Part shown: positions 29,651-38,877 of the stretch, in pieces
Layout: each line of letters begins with the position of its first letter
How positions within the stretch are numbered: position 1 is the stretch's first letter
NCBI RefSeq assembly: GCF_001654495.1
Contig: NZ_CP015849.1
Span: forward strand, 2,432,501-2,496,500
DNA: 64,000 nt
Direction: 5' to 3'
DNA from: Streptomyces sp. SAT1
GTDB lineage: Bacteria > Actinomycetota > Actinomycetes > Streptomycetales > Streptomycetaceae
Program-made: the position numbers and the translations under genes
The notes under the pieces: model-generated
Told to the model about the DNA's origin: nothing
The model's input: only the letters and a program-made list of their open reading frames with translations
The model's database searches: none

Positions 29651-31273
29651 TCACCTCTCCTTCAGCAGTACGGACAGCGCGGCGATGAGTTCGGCCTGGG
29701 GTTCGGGGTGCACTTCCAGGGCGTCGAGCGGAGCCAGCCGGCGTTCCCGTTCGGTGTGCATCACCCGGTCCAGGTAGTCGGCGAGCAGCCGGCCGGCCCG
29801 GTCGCGCAGCCGCAGGGCGCCGTGCGCACCGATCCGCTCGGCCAGCCCCTCCCCCGCGGACCGGCCCCGGCGGCCGCCCAGCAGCCCGGTGGCAGCCAGG
29901 GCGGCGACGACCTCGGGGTCCGGAGCGACGCTGCGGTCCAGCTCGCGCACCTCGTCCTCGGCGTACTCCTCCAGCTCGCGCCGCCAGCGCCGTACGGCGA
30001 GACCGATGCGGTGCTCGGCGCCCTCGGCGGCGGGGGCGCGGTCGGCGAGTCCGGGCGCGGTGGCGGCCGGTTCGCGCCGCCAGGCGTCGTCGACGCGCTC
30101 GTCGGCGGCGGTCACGGCGCACAGCAGCAGCGCGCCGAGGCTCTCCACGAGCGCGTCGAGCAGTTCGCCCGCGGTGCAGTCCAGGGGGTAGGCGCGCCAC
30201 CGCTTCAGGGCGTCCCCGGCGAGCACGGTCCCCGCCTGCAACCGGCCCCGCACGCGCGCGTGCTCGCCGTCGTAGGCGCTGTCGACGGCCGAGATCAGCC
30301 GCAGGGCGGCCGAGTGCTGCGCGGCGGCGGCGCCGGCCAGTTCGGGCATCCGGAACTTGAGCGAGTCGAGCAGGCCGTGGGCGGTGCGGCCCATCGCGTA
30401 GCGGCGGGCGGCGGGATCCTGGGCGTGGTGGACGAGCCAGGTGCGCAGCGGGGCCACGGCGGTGGCGGGCAGCAGTCCGCCGCCCCAGGCGGACTCGGGC
30501 AGCTCGGGCACCGTGAAGCGCGGTACGTCGCCGAGGCCGGCCTTGGTGAGCAGCGCCCCGTACTGCCGGGAGACCTCGGAGACGACCTGGTGCGGGACCC
30601 GGTCGAGGACCGTCACGAGGGTGGCGTCGTACTCCTTGGCGGTGCGCAGCAGGTGCCAGGGGACGGCGTCGGCGTAGCGGGCGGCGGTGGTGACCATGAC
30701 CCAGATGTCGGCGGCGCAGATCAGCTCGGCGGCCAGGGCCCGGTTCTCGGCGATCAGGGAGTCGATGTCGGGCGCGTCGAGCAGGGCGAGGCCCGGGGGC
30801 ACCGTCTCCACGGTCTCGATGCGCAGCACGCGCGCGGGATCGTCCTCGGTCGGGGGGAGTTCGTCGCCGAGCGCCGTGGCGGCGGGGTCCTGGCGGGGCA
30901 CCCACACGCGCGCGAGGTCGGGCAGGACGCGCATGCCGCTGAACCAGTGATGGTCCTCCGGATGGCACACCAGGACCGGCGTCCGGGTCGTCGGCCGCAG
31001 GACGCCCGCCTCGCTGACCCGCCGCCCGACCAGGGAGTTGACGAGCGTGGACTTGCCCGCGCCGGTGGATCCGCCGACGACGGCCAGCAGCGGCGCGTCG
31101 GGTTCCCTCAACCGCGGTACCAGGTAGTCGTCGAGCTGGGCGAGCAGTTCGTCGCGGTTGGCACGCGCGCGTGGGGCCCCCGCGAGCGGCAGCGGGAAGC
31201 GTGCGGCGGCGACGCGGTCGCGCAGGGCGGAGAGTGCTTCGAGCAGCTGAGGCCGTACGTCCAAGGTCACCAC
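29651..31273 (-). CDS. Dynamin-family GTPase (upstream partner)
   Basis: A 540-aa GTPase. The P-loop is [10 protein letters not shown], the switch [14 protein letters not shown]3 LLDAPDIDS and G4 LVTVLDRV. A largely helical C-terminal region follows. GTG 31273 is chosen because it yields [19 protein letters not shown], the form I recall for Streptomyces homologues. An ATG at 31312 would add 13 residues with no Shine-Dalgarno support. It ends 3 bp before the downstream GTPase start, so the two form an operon. Both lie in the S. coelicolor region next to ssbB, and a sporulation or membrane-remodelling role is plausible but inferred. Confidence 0.85.
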   Translation of the reverse strand: MVTLDVRPQLLEALSALRDRVAAARFPLPLAGAPRARANRDELLAQLDDYLVPRLREPDAPLLAVVGGSTGAGKSTLVNSLVGRRVSEAGVLRPTTRTPVLVCHPEDHHWFSGMRVLPDLARVWVPRQDPAATALGDELPPTEDDPARVLRIETVETVPPGLALLDAPDIDSLIAENRALAAELICAADIWVMVTTAARYADAVPWHLLRTAKEYDATLVTVLDRVPHQVVSEVSRQYGALLTKAGLGDVPRFTVPELPESAWGGGLLPATAVAPLRTWLVHHAQDPAARRYAMGRTAHGLLDSLKFRMPELAGAAAAQHSAALRLISAVDSAYDGEHARVRGRLQAGTVLAGDALKRWRAYPLDCTAGELLDALVESLGALLLCAVTAADERVDDAWRREPAATAPGLADRAPAAEGAEHRIGLAVRRWRRELEEYAEDEVRELDRSVAPDPEVVAALAATGLLGGRRGRSAGEGLAERIGAHGALRLRDRAGRLLADYLDRVMHTERERRLAPLDALEVHPEPQAELIAALSVLLKER

Positions 31274-31594
31274 ATGCGAAGAATGCCCAATTTTAGGGGA
31301 ATTCTGAAGCATATGAGCATGTCTGCGCGCCGACGGAACACAAGGGATGGAACGGACGACTGGGGCGACGGCACAGGCCAGGCATAACGAGTGCACAACA
31401 CCCGGTGCCCGAGGCACCAAAAGCGATGCGCGATTCGCACCTGCCTGCGATTATCAGGACCGCTTCACCGAACCTCCACATCGAGCCACGGAGGCGAAGC
31501 GACAGGGGCAAGGACGCGGGAGCCCTATCCTTGTCCCCGGCGACGTCACGGAGCGGCCCGCACGGGCGGCACCACGGCGAGAGCCACCCACCAG
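31274..31594. other. Non-coding interval upstream of GTPase operon and tRNA
   Basis: About 320 bp with a locally AT-richer patch near 31290-31320 and no convincing reading frame. It probably contains the promoters of the GTPase operon (minus) and the tRNA (plus). No clear operator is seen. Confidence 0.5.
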
Positions 31595-31670
31595 GCCCCC
31601 GTAGCTCAGTGGATAGAGCAGGCGCCTTCTAAGCGCTTGGCCGCAGGTTCGAGTCCTGCCGGGGGCGCCA
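31595..31670 (+). tRNA. tRNA-Arg (anticodon UCU)
   Basis: A complete 76-nt cloverleaf with CCA encoded. The acceptor GCCCCCG pairs with CGGGGGC; the discriminator is G. The D-arm is GCTC/GAGC, the anticodon stem GGCGC/GCGCT (one G-U pair) and the T-arm GCAGG/CCTGC with loop TTCGAGT. The anticodon loop CTTCTAA gives TCT, which reads AGA, a rare codon in this GC-rich genome. Confidence 0.96.
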
Positions 31671-31899
31671 CCGACATCCTGTCGGACCGGCGGCGCATAC
31701 ACGGATCACGGGCGCACCGCCGCCCCGGAATCCGCCATTCACCGATCCTTCCTCCCCCGCTTCCCGGCCGCCGTCATGCCGCCCCCCTCCGGCTGCCCCA
31801 GGCCCGGACACGCACCCGACATGCGCCCCGCCCGCCCGCGTTCTTTACTGGAGCCCGCACCGGAGATCCGTACGGCCGCCGTACGGGAGGAGGCGGAGC

Positions 31900-32448
31900 G
31901 TGAGGGACGACGGCTCGGGTCGGGCGGGGTCCTGGCACCGGGCCGTGGTCCCGGCGGGCGCGGGGCTCTTCGTGGGATCCCTGGTCGCCGTCTACTTCCT
32001 GCTGCCCCTGGACGGGCTCGGACCGCACCGCCCGGTCCTGAGCTGGACGGTGTTCGTGCTGGTGCTCGCCGCGGTGGCGGCGCTGATCCTGCGGCAGATC
32101 CACGAGGTGCTCACCGACAAGCCGGACACCCGGCCAGGACTGGCCATCCCGGTCCTGATGGCCCTGTCCGTGCTGGTCTTCGCCGGCGGGTACTACGTCC
32201 TGTCCCGGCATCCGGGCGAGATCACCGGGCTGAGCACCCGCGTGGACGCCCTCTACTTCACCCTGGTGACCCTGGCGACCATCGGCTACGGCGACATCAC
32301 CCCGCACGGCCAGTCCGCGCGGGTCGTCACCGTGCTCCAGATCCTCTACACCTTCGTCTTCCTCACCGCCGCGGGGGCCGCTCTCAGCCGACGCGTCCGC
32401 ATGCTCATGGAGAAGGGGGGCGCCGGGCGTCCCGACGACCGGCCGTGA
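31900..32448 (+). CDS. Potassium channel family protein (2-3 TM, single pore)
   Basis: A 182-aa membrane protein. An N-terminal helix (VVPAGAGLFVGSLVAVYFLLPL) is followed by LSWTVFVLVLAAVAALIL and LAIPVLMALSVLVFAGGYYVL. The pore has the canonical K+ selectivity filter TLATIGYGDITPHG, then a final helix (VVTVLQILYTFVFLTAAGAAL). There is no RCK domain in this polypeptide. GTG 31900 has GGAGGAGGCGGAG immediately upstream. It likely encodes an ungated or simply gated K+ channel. Confidence 0.93.
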   Translation: MRDDGSGRAGSWHRAVVPAGAGLFVGSLVAVYFLLPLDGLGPHRPVLSWTVFVLVLAAVAALILRQIHEVLTDKPDTRPGLAIPVLMALSVLVFAGGYYVLSRHPGEITGLSTRVDALYFTLVTLATIGYGDITPHGQSARVVTVLQILYTFVFLTAAGAALSRRVRMLMEKGGAGRPDDRP

Positions 32449-32467
32449 GCGGAGCCCCTCACGCCCG

Positions 32468-32972
32468 GTGGTGCGGCTGGCCAGACCGCTGCCCTCGGGG
32501 ACCCTCGGGGGCGCGTGCCGCGTCGCCTCGGCGACGGTGCCGTGGAAGGCGTGGACGGCGCGCAGGCCACCCGGAGGCGTCCAGCCGCCGCAGCGGCTCC
32601 GTGCGGCGGGTGACGGCCCGGGGGGGGGAGGTCGGCCGACGGAGGCTGGGAGAGGTACTCGCCGCGCACCTCGTCGTCCAGCTCGCGCAGCACGCACTTG
32701 CGCAGCACGCGCTTGCCCAGCGCGGTGGCGTGCCCGGCGTTCTCGAAGCCCACCCACAGCTCGGCGCGCGGCGCCCGGGGGCCGTCGACGACCTCCGCCA
32801 CCCGGATCTCACCGTCCTCGTAGAAGGTGAGGCAGGCCACGGCGGACAGGTCGTCGCGCAGGGCACCGAGCACCGGGCGGGTCCGGCTCAGCCGCGCCTG
32901 CGTCCGGCTCTCCTCGTGCGGCGCGCCCAGCCGCTCGCCCAGGACGAAGGAACCGTCCTCCAGTCTGCGCAC
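32468..32972 (-). pseudogene. Decayed IclR-family regulator (effector-domain remnant)
   Basis: Minus-strand codons from 32972 read like an IclR effector domain: RRLEDGSFVLGERLG, RPVLGALRDDLSAVACLTFYEDG and NAGHATALGKRVLRKCVLREL. The N-terminal helix-turn-helix is absent upstream. After a run of nine G (32620-32628) similarity moves to the next frame (AVTRRTEPLRRLDASG). It then moves to the third (GLRAVHAFHGTVAEATRH), so at least two frameshifts are present. The remnant therefore looks like a truncated and frameshifted gene. A sequencing error in the homopolymer could account for one of the shifts but not for the missing N-terminus. Confidence 0.55.
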
Positions 32973-33090
32973 ACGGACCGGGCCCCGGCCGTCCCCCGGA
33001 TGACGGGAGGGGACGACCGGGGCCCGGGGCTCGGCTCACCCGGTGCGGCGACCGGGCACTGCCGTGGGACGGACGGTCCGCCCCACGGGC

Positions 33091-33164
33091 CGGGGATCAG
33101 CCCGGGATCAGCCCGGGATCAGCCGGGGATCGGCCCGGACCGGCCCGGACCGGCCCGGGATCAC
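33091..33164. repeat. Short tandem GATC/GGCCCGG repeats
   Basis: About six imperfect 10-11-bp units run in tandem: three of the form GGGATCAGCCC, then CGGATCGGCC- and GGACCGGCCC-like units. They lie between the IclR remnant and the peptidase gene. The stretch can fold into GC-rich hairpins and may end transcription of the peptidase gene. Confidence 0.6.
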
Positions 33165-33179
33165 AGGGACCCCCGCCGA

Positions 33180-36100
33180 TCACACCGGCTGCCAGAGGGC
33201 GGGGACGTTGGGCGGCTCCCAGCCCGGGTAGGCGGTGTGGCCCTGGAGGCACCGGTAGCTGACGCCGTTGTACGTCACGACGTCACCCGCCTGGTAGGTG
33301 GCGCCCTGCTGCCAGGTGGTCCCGCCGCCCCCGCCGGGCACCGTCAGGGTGTAGGTGGTGGTGTGCGTGGCCTCGCCGGCACCGGTGACGGTCAGCGTGT
33401 ACGTACCGCCCGTGGTGCCCGCCGCGACCTGGACGGTGGCGGTGGCGGACTGGCCGGAGGTCACCGAGGCCGGGCTGAAGGAGACGCTCACCCCGGCCGG
33501 GGCGCCGGAGGCCGACAGCCGTACGGTCTGCGCGTCACCGCTGGTGGTCGCCGTGGCGATGGTCACCGAGGCGGAGGAACCGGGCTGGACGGTACCGGTG
33601 GCCGGGTTCGCGGAGATCGAGAAGTCGTTGACCGGCACGGGGGTGTCGCCGACGGAGGTCTTCCAGATCGTGTACGCGACACCGTCCGCGCTGCGGTTGA
33701 GCGCGGTGGCGTTGATGTTGCTGGTGGTGTCGCAGGAGGAGTGGTAGCAGGAGTCGTAGGAACGGCCCGCGGTGCCGCCCCACTTGGCGGCCTCGGAGGA
33801 GGACTTCACCGCGTCGGCGCCGGTGGCGTAGCCCGAGGTGGGGATGCCGACCTGCTGGAAGGAGTAGTCGTCGGAACGGCCCTGGCCCTCGACGTTCTCC
33901 TGCGGGGCCAGGCCCAGCGAGTCCCAGTACGCCTTCATCGGGGCCGAGGCCGCCGAGTTCAGGTTGTTGACGAAGTAGCCCGCGTTGGTCGAGGCGACCA
34001 TGTCGAAGTTGTAGTACGCCTTGATCCGGGAGCGGTCGGTGCCGGAGAGCGAACGGGCGTAGAAGTCGGAGCCGTTCAGACCCGCTTCCTCGTCGGTCCA
34101 CCAGGCGAACCGGACCCGGTTCTTCATGGTCGGGTTGGTCTGCGCCAGGGTCAGCGCGTTCTCCAGCAGGGTCGCGGAGCCGGAGCCGTTGTCGTTGATG
34201 CCGGGGCCCGCGGACACGCTGTCGAGGTGGGCGCCGAACATGTACACGTTGTTGGCGTCGCCCTTGGGCCACTCGGCGATCAGGTTGTTGCCCGCGCCGG
34301 AGGTGCAGCCCGAGGTGCAGGTCTGCTCGGTGACCGTGTAGCCGGCGGCCTGGAGCTTGTCCTTGAGGTAGGCGACCGAGGCGCGGTAGCCGGCGGATGT
34401 GGAGCGGCGGTTGCCGCCGTTCTGCGTGGCGATGGTGTTCAGCTGGGCCAGGTGCGCCTGCACCTTGGCCACGTCGATGTCGGGCGGGGTGCCCGGTTCG
34501 GTGCCGCCCCCGCCGACCGTCAGCGTGTACTGGGCGGTGTGGGTCTTGCCGCCCCCGCTGCCGGTGACGGTGATCTGGTACGTCCCGGCGGGCGTCGACG
34601 CCGCGGTGGTGACCGTCATGGCGGAGCTGGCGCCGGAGGTGACCGTCGCCGGGCTGAAGGAGACGTTCGCGCCCGCGGGGGCGCCCGAGGCGGTCAGCGT
34701 GACCTGCTGGGCGCCGCCGACGGCGGTGGTGCCCACGGTGGTGCGCGCGGAGGCGCCCGCCTGGACGGAGCCGGTGGCCGGGTTCAGCGCCAGCGTGAAG
34801 TCGGACTGCTCGATCTGGCAGGTCGGGTCACCGGACTGGGCGCCGACGCTGATCGCGTCCCAGGCGGCCTTGGTTGCGGTGAACAGACCGCAGGTGGAGT
34901 CCAGGCTCTTGGCCGCGGTGAGCGTGGCGGTGCGGTAGCGCTTGTAGGTCATGCCGCTGGTCTTGAGCAGCATGCCGCCGTAGAAGACCTTGCCGGCGTT
35001 CTGGATGCCGACGCCGGTGACGGTGGAGTTGTTGCAGGTGGGGCTGGAGGGCTTGCCGCCGCCCGGGTTGGAGCCCTCGGCCAGCAGGTAGAACCAGTGG
35101 TTGAGTGGGCCGGCCGCCGCGTGCTCCTCGGTGGAGGGGATCGACGCCGAGTAGCAGTTCGGGTTGTTGCTGACCAGGCTCGGGTTGTACATGTTGCGGA
35201 TCGGGCCGCGGCCCTGGAGGTTGATCATCTCGCCGACGGTGTAGTCGGGAGTGTCGTACGGCGACGGCTCGTTGGCGTACGCCTCGGTGAGGGCGCCCAT
35301 GATGTCGCCGGTCGCCTCGCCCAGGCCGCTCTCGTGGTTGTCGCCGCCGGGCGTGAAGGTGTCCAGACCGTGGCCGAACTCGTGGCCGACCACGTCGATC
35401 CCGGCGATCCACTCGTTGGCGCTGTTGTGGCCGATCGTGACGGTGGAGCCGTCCCAGTAGGCGTTCAGGTCGTTGAGGCCGACCTTGACCGGCCAGCTGC
35501 CGCCGTTGCCGTTGTGGCCGTTGCGCCCGAGCCAGTTCTTGAGCATGTCCGACTCTTTCTGCGCCGCGAACATCGCGTCGACGCAGCCGGTCTCCTTGCT
35601 CGTGGGGTTGCCCGTGCCCCAGCTGTCGGTGGACTTGGTGAACACACCGCCGCTGTAGTCCGAGCACTGGAGGCCGGGGCGGGTGGTGTCGCGCAGCACA
35701 TAGCTGCTGCCCGAGCGGGAGGTGTCGATGGTCAGCGGGTTGGGGCCGTTCCACTTGCTGTTGCCGGTGCCCGCGTGCACCTCGTCGTGGGTGCCGAGGA
35801 CCTTGCCGGTCCGGGCGTCCACGAAGACGTGCAGCCTGCTGGGCACGTTCGTGCCCGTACGCCCGGTCAGCACGGTCTCCCAGGCGAGGGCGGCGGTGCC
35901 GTCCTCGACCCGGACCACCAGGCGCGGGGCGTCCGCCTTGTCGACGTGCGCGAGCCGGGCGCGGCTGGCCGCCGCCGCCCGGGAGGCGGTGACCGAGGGC
36001 TCGGTGGAGACGGAGATCCGGGCCCGGGTGGCGGACTGGACGCCGCGGACCGTGCCGGTGCCGTCGGCGAGGACGACCGCGTCGCCGCCCACGACCGGCA

Positions 36101-36380
36101 GGCCCTCGTAGGTGCGCTGATAGGCGACCGAGTACAGGCCCTTCACCCAGGGGGTGACCTGCCGGCGGTCGTACTGCTCGTCCGGGCCCTTGGCGAGCGC
36201 GTCGAGGCCGCTGCGCACGGCCTGGTCGGCGGCGGCCACGGCCTTCGCGACGGGGGTCTGCTCCGGCGTGCCCGCGGCGGGTGCGGAAGCCGGCGCCGCC
36301 GCGGCGAACGAGGCCGGCACCACCACCCCCCCGAGCGTCACGGCCAGGGATATCCCGGCCACTGCCATCTTTCTCAGCAT
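33180..36380 (-). CDS. Secreted M4-M28 double metallopeptidase with chitin-binding tail
   Basis: A 1066-aa secreted protein. AAGGAG precedes ATG 36380, and the signal peptide ends near AAAAP (30). The propeptide (about 40-200) has an FTP/PepSY-like pattern, then an M4 thermolysin-type domain with HEFGH (333-337) and Glu355 (GEATGD). An Ig-like segment (about 525-625) follows. Next is an M28 aminopeptidase domain like S. griseus aminopeptidase, with all zinc ligands: His718, Asp730, Glu764/765, Asp793 and His880. A second Ig-like segment (about 920-1010) leads to a CBM5/12-type chitin-binding tail ([13 protein letters not shown], ending in a Trp-rich motif). Endo- and exopeptidase in one chain implies coupled protein degradation on chitinous or peptide-rich surfaces. 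Confidence 0.92.
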   Translation of the reverse strand: MLRKMAVAGISLAVTLGGVVVPASFAAAAPASAPAAGTPEQTPVAKAVAAADQAVRSGLDALAKGPDEQYDRRQVTPWVKGLYSVAYQRTYEGLPVVGGDAVVLADGTGTVRGVQSATRARISVSTEPSVTASRAAAASRARLAHVDKADAPRLVVRVEDGTAALAWETVLTGRTGTNVPSRLHVFVDARTGKVLGTHDEVHAGTGNSKWNGPNPLTIDTSRSGSSYVLRDTTRPGLQCSDYSGGVFTKSTDSWGTGNPTSKETGCVDAMFAAQKESDMLKNWLGRNGHNGNGGSWPVKVGLNDLNAYWDGSTVTIGHNSANEWIAGIDVVGHEFGHGLDTFTPGGDNHESGLGEATGDIMGALTEAYANEPSPYDTPDYTVGEMINLQGRGPIRNMYNPSLVSNNPNCYSASIPSTEEHAAAGPLNHWFYLLAEGSNPGGGKPSSPTCNNSTVTGVGIQNAGKVFYGGMLLKTSGMTYKRYRTATLTAAKSLDSTCGLFTATKAAWDAISVGAQSGDPTCQIEQSDFTLALNPATGSVQAGASARTTVGTTAVGGAQQVTLTASGAPAGANVSFSPATVTSGASSAMTVTTAASTPAGTYQITVTGSGGGKTHTAQYTLTVGGGGTEPGTPPDIDVAKVQAHLAQLNTIATQNGGNRRSTSAGYRASVAYLKDKLQAAGYTVTEQTCTSGCTSGAGNNLIAEWPKGDANNVYMFGAHLDSVSAGPGINDNGSGSATLLENALTLAQTNPTMKNRVRFAWWTDEEAGLNGSDFYARSLSGTDRSRIKAYYNFDMVASTNAGYFVNNLNSAASAPMKAYWDSLGLAPQENVEGQGRSDDYSFQQVGIPTSGYATGADAVKSSSEAAKWGGTAGRSYDSCYHSSCDTTSNINATALNRSADGVAYTIWKTSVGDTPVPVNDFSISANPATGTVQPGSSASVTIATATTSGDAQTVRLSASGAPAGVSVSFSPASVTSGQSATATVQVAAGTTGGTYTLTVTGAGEATHTTTYTLTVPGGGGGTTWQQGATYQAGDVVTYNGVSYRCLQGHTAYPGWEPPNVPALWQPV

Positions 36381-36645
36381 CGCGGCTCCTTGTGAGAGGT
36401 GTGCGGCCCTTGTCCGGCCGTCGCCCCCAGAGCATGGGCACGTCAATCCGGAACGGGGTGACGGTGACATGCCATGGTCTGGACCGGCCGAACCCTCACA
36501 TCGACCCGCGGCCGGGTCAACGGTTTCCGGCCCGTGGTCCAGACCTGTCAAAATCCGGCAAGCGCGCGAACCGGCCGCGCTCCCCGCCGGCCCGGCGTCC
36601 ACCGGTGGCACCACGGGCCCCTCGACGACCTCAGAGACGACGACC

Positions 36646-38160
36646 TCAGAGACGGGACCCCGTCGTCTCCGCCGCGTCCGCCGCGTCCGCCGCCAGCAGC
36701 CGCTCGCGGTACTCCCGCACCTCCGCGAGATCGCCCCAGCGGCCGAAGAGCCTGCCGTGCAGTCCGCGCAGCTCGGCGCTGATCATCAGCTCGCGCGCGG
36801 CCACCGCCTCGCGCAGCACCGGACCGGCCACGGCGACCGCCGCCCCCGGATCGCCCGCGCACGCCCAGCCGTCGGCCAGCCGCAGGGTGAGCAGCAGATG
36901 GGTGGCCCGCATCACCTCGGGCAGCCGGGCCCGCGAGCGCGCGGTGGCCTCGACGGCGCGCCGGGCCGTCGTACGGTCCCCGGTCGCGGCGGCCAGGTCG
37001 CGCAGCGCGCCGCCGATCGCCGACTCCACCCGCATCTCCCCCTCCGCGCCCGCCAGCCAGGGCGCCTCCAGGAGGTCGCGGCGGCCGAGCCGGGCGAAGC
37101 CGCGGCGGGCCGCGGTGATGTGCCGCCGGCACTCGGCGGCGTCGTGCCCGAGGGCGTACCCGCGCGCCTGGTACAGGCCGGACAGGGTGGCGACCCAGCG
37201 CCGCCGGGGATCCACCGCGCCGATGGCCTGCGCGTACGCCAGTGTCGAGCCGGGGTCCTCGTCCAGCCGGACCAGCGTGCACATGTCGCTGAGCAGGGTC
37301 GCCCGCGCCGGGGCGTCGTGCACGGCGTCCGCCCACCCCAGGCCGTGCCCGAACCAGGCCATGCCGATGCCGCCCTGGCCGCGCTGCATCCGCAGCCGCC
37401 CGGCGACCTGGGCGTACTGGGCGGCGAGCCGGAGCTGCCCGTACGGCAGCCGGCCCGTGGCGTTGACCTCCTCGGCCCAGCGCACCACCGAGCGCAGCAG
37501 CCGCTCGACGGTGGCCAGCGAGTCCGCGGTGGTCCGGTGGAACGCCTCGCGGATCAGACAGGCGAGCACAGCGGTCAGGGCGTGCAGCAGCTCCGCCTCC
37601 GCGCCCGTGCCCGTCCCGGTCCCGCGCGCCCGCGCGGCCGCCGCCGCACCCCGCGCGCCCGCCGCGCCGGTGCGGGGGCCGATGCCCGCCGCGCCCGGGG
37701 AGCGGCCGGTCAGGGCGGCCAGCACCGCCAGCAGCTCCGGTAACTCCCCCAGGTCGGGCACCGCGCAGCCCGCCGTGCCGTGCAGCGGGCAGGCGAGGCC
37801 CTCGGCGGGCAGTTCCGCGGGCCACAGTCGGGGGTCCGGCGCCTCACCGGAGCCGGGCGCGTCCGCCCCGGGCATGGCCCCGAACAGCTTCCGGTCCAGC
37901 GGCGGACGGTCCGCCGCCGGTGGCGCCTCGCGCGGTGCGGCGGCGAGCGCGGCCAGCTCTCCCCCGGTCTCCAGCACCGCGTCGAGCCGCCGCACCAGAC
38001 CGGCGGGCGGCTCCCGCAGCCCGCTCTCCAGCTTGCTGATGAGGGTGTGGTGGTAGCCCACCCGCAGCCCCAGCTGCAACTGGGTGAGCCCGGCCTGTCT
38101 TCGCCGGGACCGCAACCGCCGTCCGAACTCGCCCCACGCCTGCACTGTCTCGACGGACAT
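36646..38160 (-). CDS. XRE-family regulator with long helical C-terminal domain
   Basis: A 504-aa protein with an N-terminal helix-turn-helix ([32 protein letters not shown], residues about 15-50). Low-complexity linkers separate it from a long alpha-helical C-terminal region containing TPR-like hairpins (for example [19 protein letters not shown]). Start ATG 38160 has GGGGAGGGG. It is divergent from the chaplin gene at 38438, with a 277-bp gap that contains that gene's putative promoter. It resembles the broad family of Streptomyces XRE-TPR regulators, and its target is unknown. Confidence 0.85.
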   Translation of the reverse strand: MSVETVQAWGEFGRRLRSRRRQAGLTQLQLGLRVGYHHTLISKLESGLREPPAGLVRRLDAVLETGGELAALAAAPREAPPAADRPPLDRKLFGAMPGADAPGSGEAPDPRLWPAELPAEGLACPLHGTAGCAVPDLGELPELLAVLAALTGRSPGAAGIGPRTGAAGARGAAAAARARGTGTGTGAEAELLHALTAVLACLIREAFHRTTADSLATVERLLRSVVRWAEEVNATGRLPYGQLRLAAQYAQVAGRLRMQRGQGGIGMAWFGHGLGWADAVHDAPARATLLSDMCTLVRLDEDPGSTLAYAQAIGAVDPRRRWVATLSGLYQARGYALGHDAAECRRHITAARRGFARLGRRDLLEAPWLAGAEGEMRVESAIGGALRDLAAATGDRTTARRAVEATARSRARLPEVMRATHLLLTLRLADGWACAGDPGAAVAVAGPVLREAVAARELMISAELRGLHGRLFGRWGDLAEVREYRERLLAADAADAAETTGSRL

Positions 38161-38350
38161 GGCCCCTCCCCGGACGAGGCTCGCGCCTTCTGCCGTGTGA
38201 CACCCGGACTTCGCCTTCCCGCTACCGGACAGCACAGGGGAGCCGCCGCCACCGCGTCAATCGGGTTGGCCAAACAGCAGTCGAATTGGTCTCTACCAGC
38301 ACCCCGGCCGGATCCACGCTGTTCAAAACGGGTGATCCGGGGAGATACGC

Positions 38351-38378
38351 CGTGACCCGGGCGGGCCGGTCGCGTTGA
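38351..38378 (+). promoter_or_regulatory. SigBldN-like promoter of chpG-like gene
   Basis: CGTGAC at 38351-38356, a 16-bp spacer and CGTTGA at 38373-38378. As I recall, sigma-BldN promoters follow CGTAAC-N16-CGTTGA, so 11 of 12 positions match. It lies 60 bp before the ATG and chaplin genes are known BldN targets. Confidence 0.6.
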
Positions 38379-38437
38379 AGGGGGAGTGCGGCCGCGCGTC
38401 CTGCTGCCGCACTCACCGAGCAAGTTAGGAGAACGTG

Positions 38438-38719
38438 ATGTCTCGCATCGCGAAGGCGGCTGCCGTCGCTCTCGGCACGGGTGCCGTGGTGATCAGCGGA
38501 GCCGGTCTCGCCATGGCGGACGCCGGTGCCGAGGGGGCGGCTGTCGGCTCGCCCGGCGTCGTGTCCGGCAACACGATCCAGGTCCCGGTCAGCATCCCGG
38601 TGAACCTGTGCGGGAACACCATCGACGTCATCGGCGTCCTCAACCCCGCCTTCGGCAACACCTGCGCCAACATCGGGCACCTCGCCCAGGGTGACGGCTC
38701 GGGCGCCTACGGCGGCTGA
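38438..38719 (+). CDS. chpG: Short chaplin with C-terminal extension (ChpG-like)
   Basis: A 93-aa secreted hydrophobic coat protein. The signal peptide is followed by ADAGAEGAAVGSPGVVSGN and one chaplin domain with the conserved Cys pair (NLCGN and GNTC). About 15 residues beyond the domain form a Gly-rich tail (GHLAQGDGSGAYGG) absent from the other short chaplins here. TTAGGAGAA precedes ATG 38438; a GTG three bases earlier is in frame. It self-assembles at the air-water interface to coat aerial hyphae. Position next to the tyrosinase pair matches S. coelicolor chpG. Confidence 0.93.
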   Translation: MSRIAKAAAVALGTGAVVISGAGLAMADAGAEGAAVGSPGVVSGNTIQVPVSIPVNLCGNTIDVIGVLNPAFGNTCANIGHLAQGDGSGAYGG

Positions 38720-38731
38720 CACCGCCCGCCC

Positions 38732-38771
38732 GTCCGCACCGGACCCGCAAGGTCCGCACCGGACCCGCAAG
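38732..38771. repeat. Perfect 20-bp tandem duplication
   Basis: GTCCGCACCGGACCCGCAAG is present twice in direct succession between the chaplin stop and its terminator. A single, probably recent duplication. Confidence 0.8.
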
Positions 38772-38772
38772 G

Positions 38773-38806
38773 AGAGCCCCGGCACCTCGAGCGCCGGGGC
38801 TCTTCC
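38773..38806. terminator. Strong hairpin terminator between chpG and melC2
   Basis: An 11-bp stem (AGAGCCCCGGC / GCCGGGGCTCT) with a 9-base loop and a short pyrimidine tract. It serves the convergent chaplin and tyrosinase genes. Confidence 0.8.
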
Positions 38807-38877
38807 CGTGGGCCGGGCGGTGCGCCGGGCCGGGCCCACGGGCCCCTCACGCGCCGGGCGCACCACCCCGGCGCGGG

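Noticed and set aside
31312..31312. ATG 31312 as the start of the upstream dynamin-like GTPase
   Set aside because: No Shine-Dalgarno and the added residues do not look conserved; GTG 31273 gives the usual N-terminus.
31293..31511. A 72-codon minus frame upstream of the GTPase genes
   Set aside because: No Shine-Dalgarno, no hydrophobic or motif character, and it overlaps the probable promoter.
31776..36395. A 1539-codon plus-strand frame across the IclR remnant and the peptidase
   Set aside because: Val/Gly/Arg/His-rich antisense composition; the peptidase and K+ channel genes are unmistakable.
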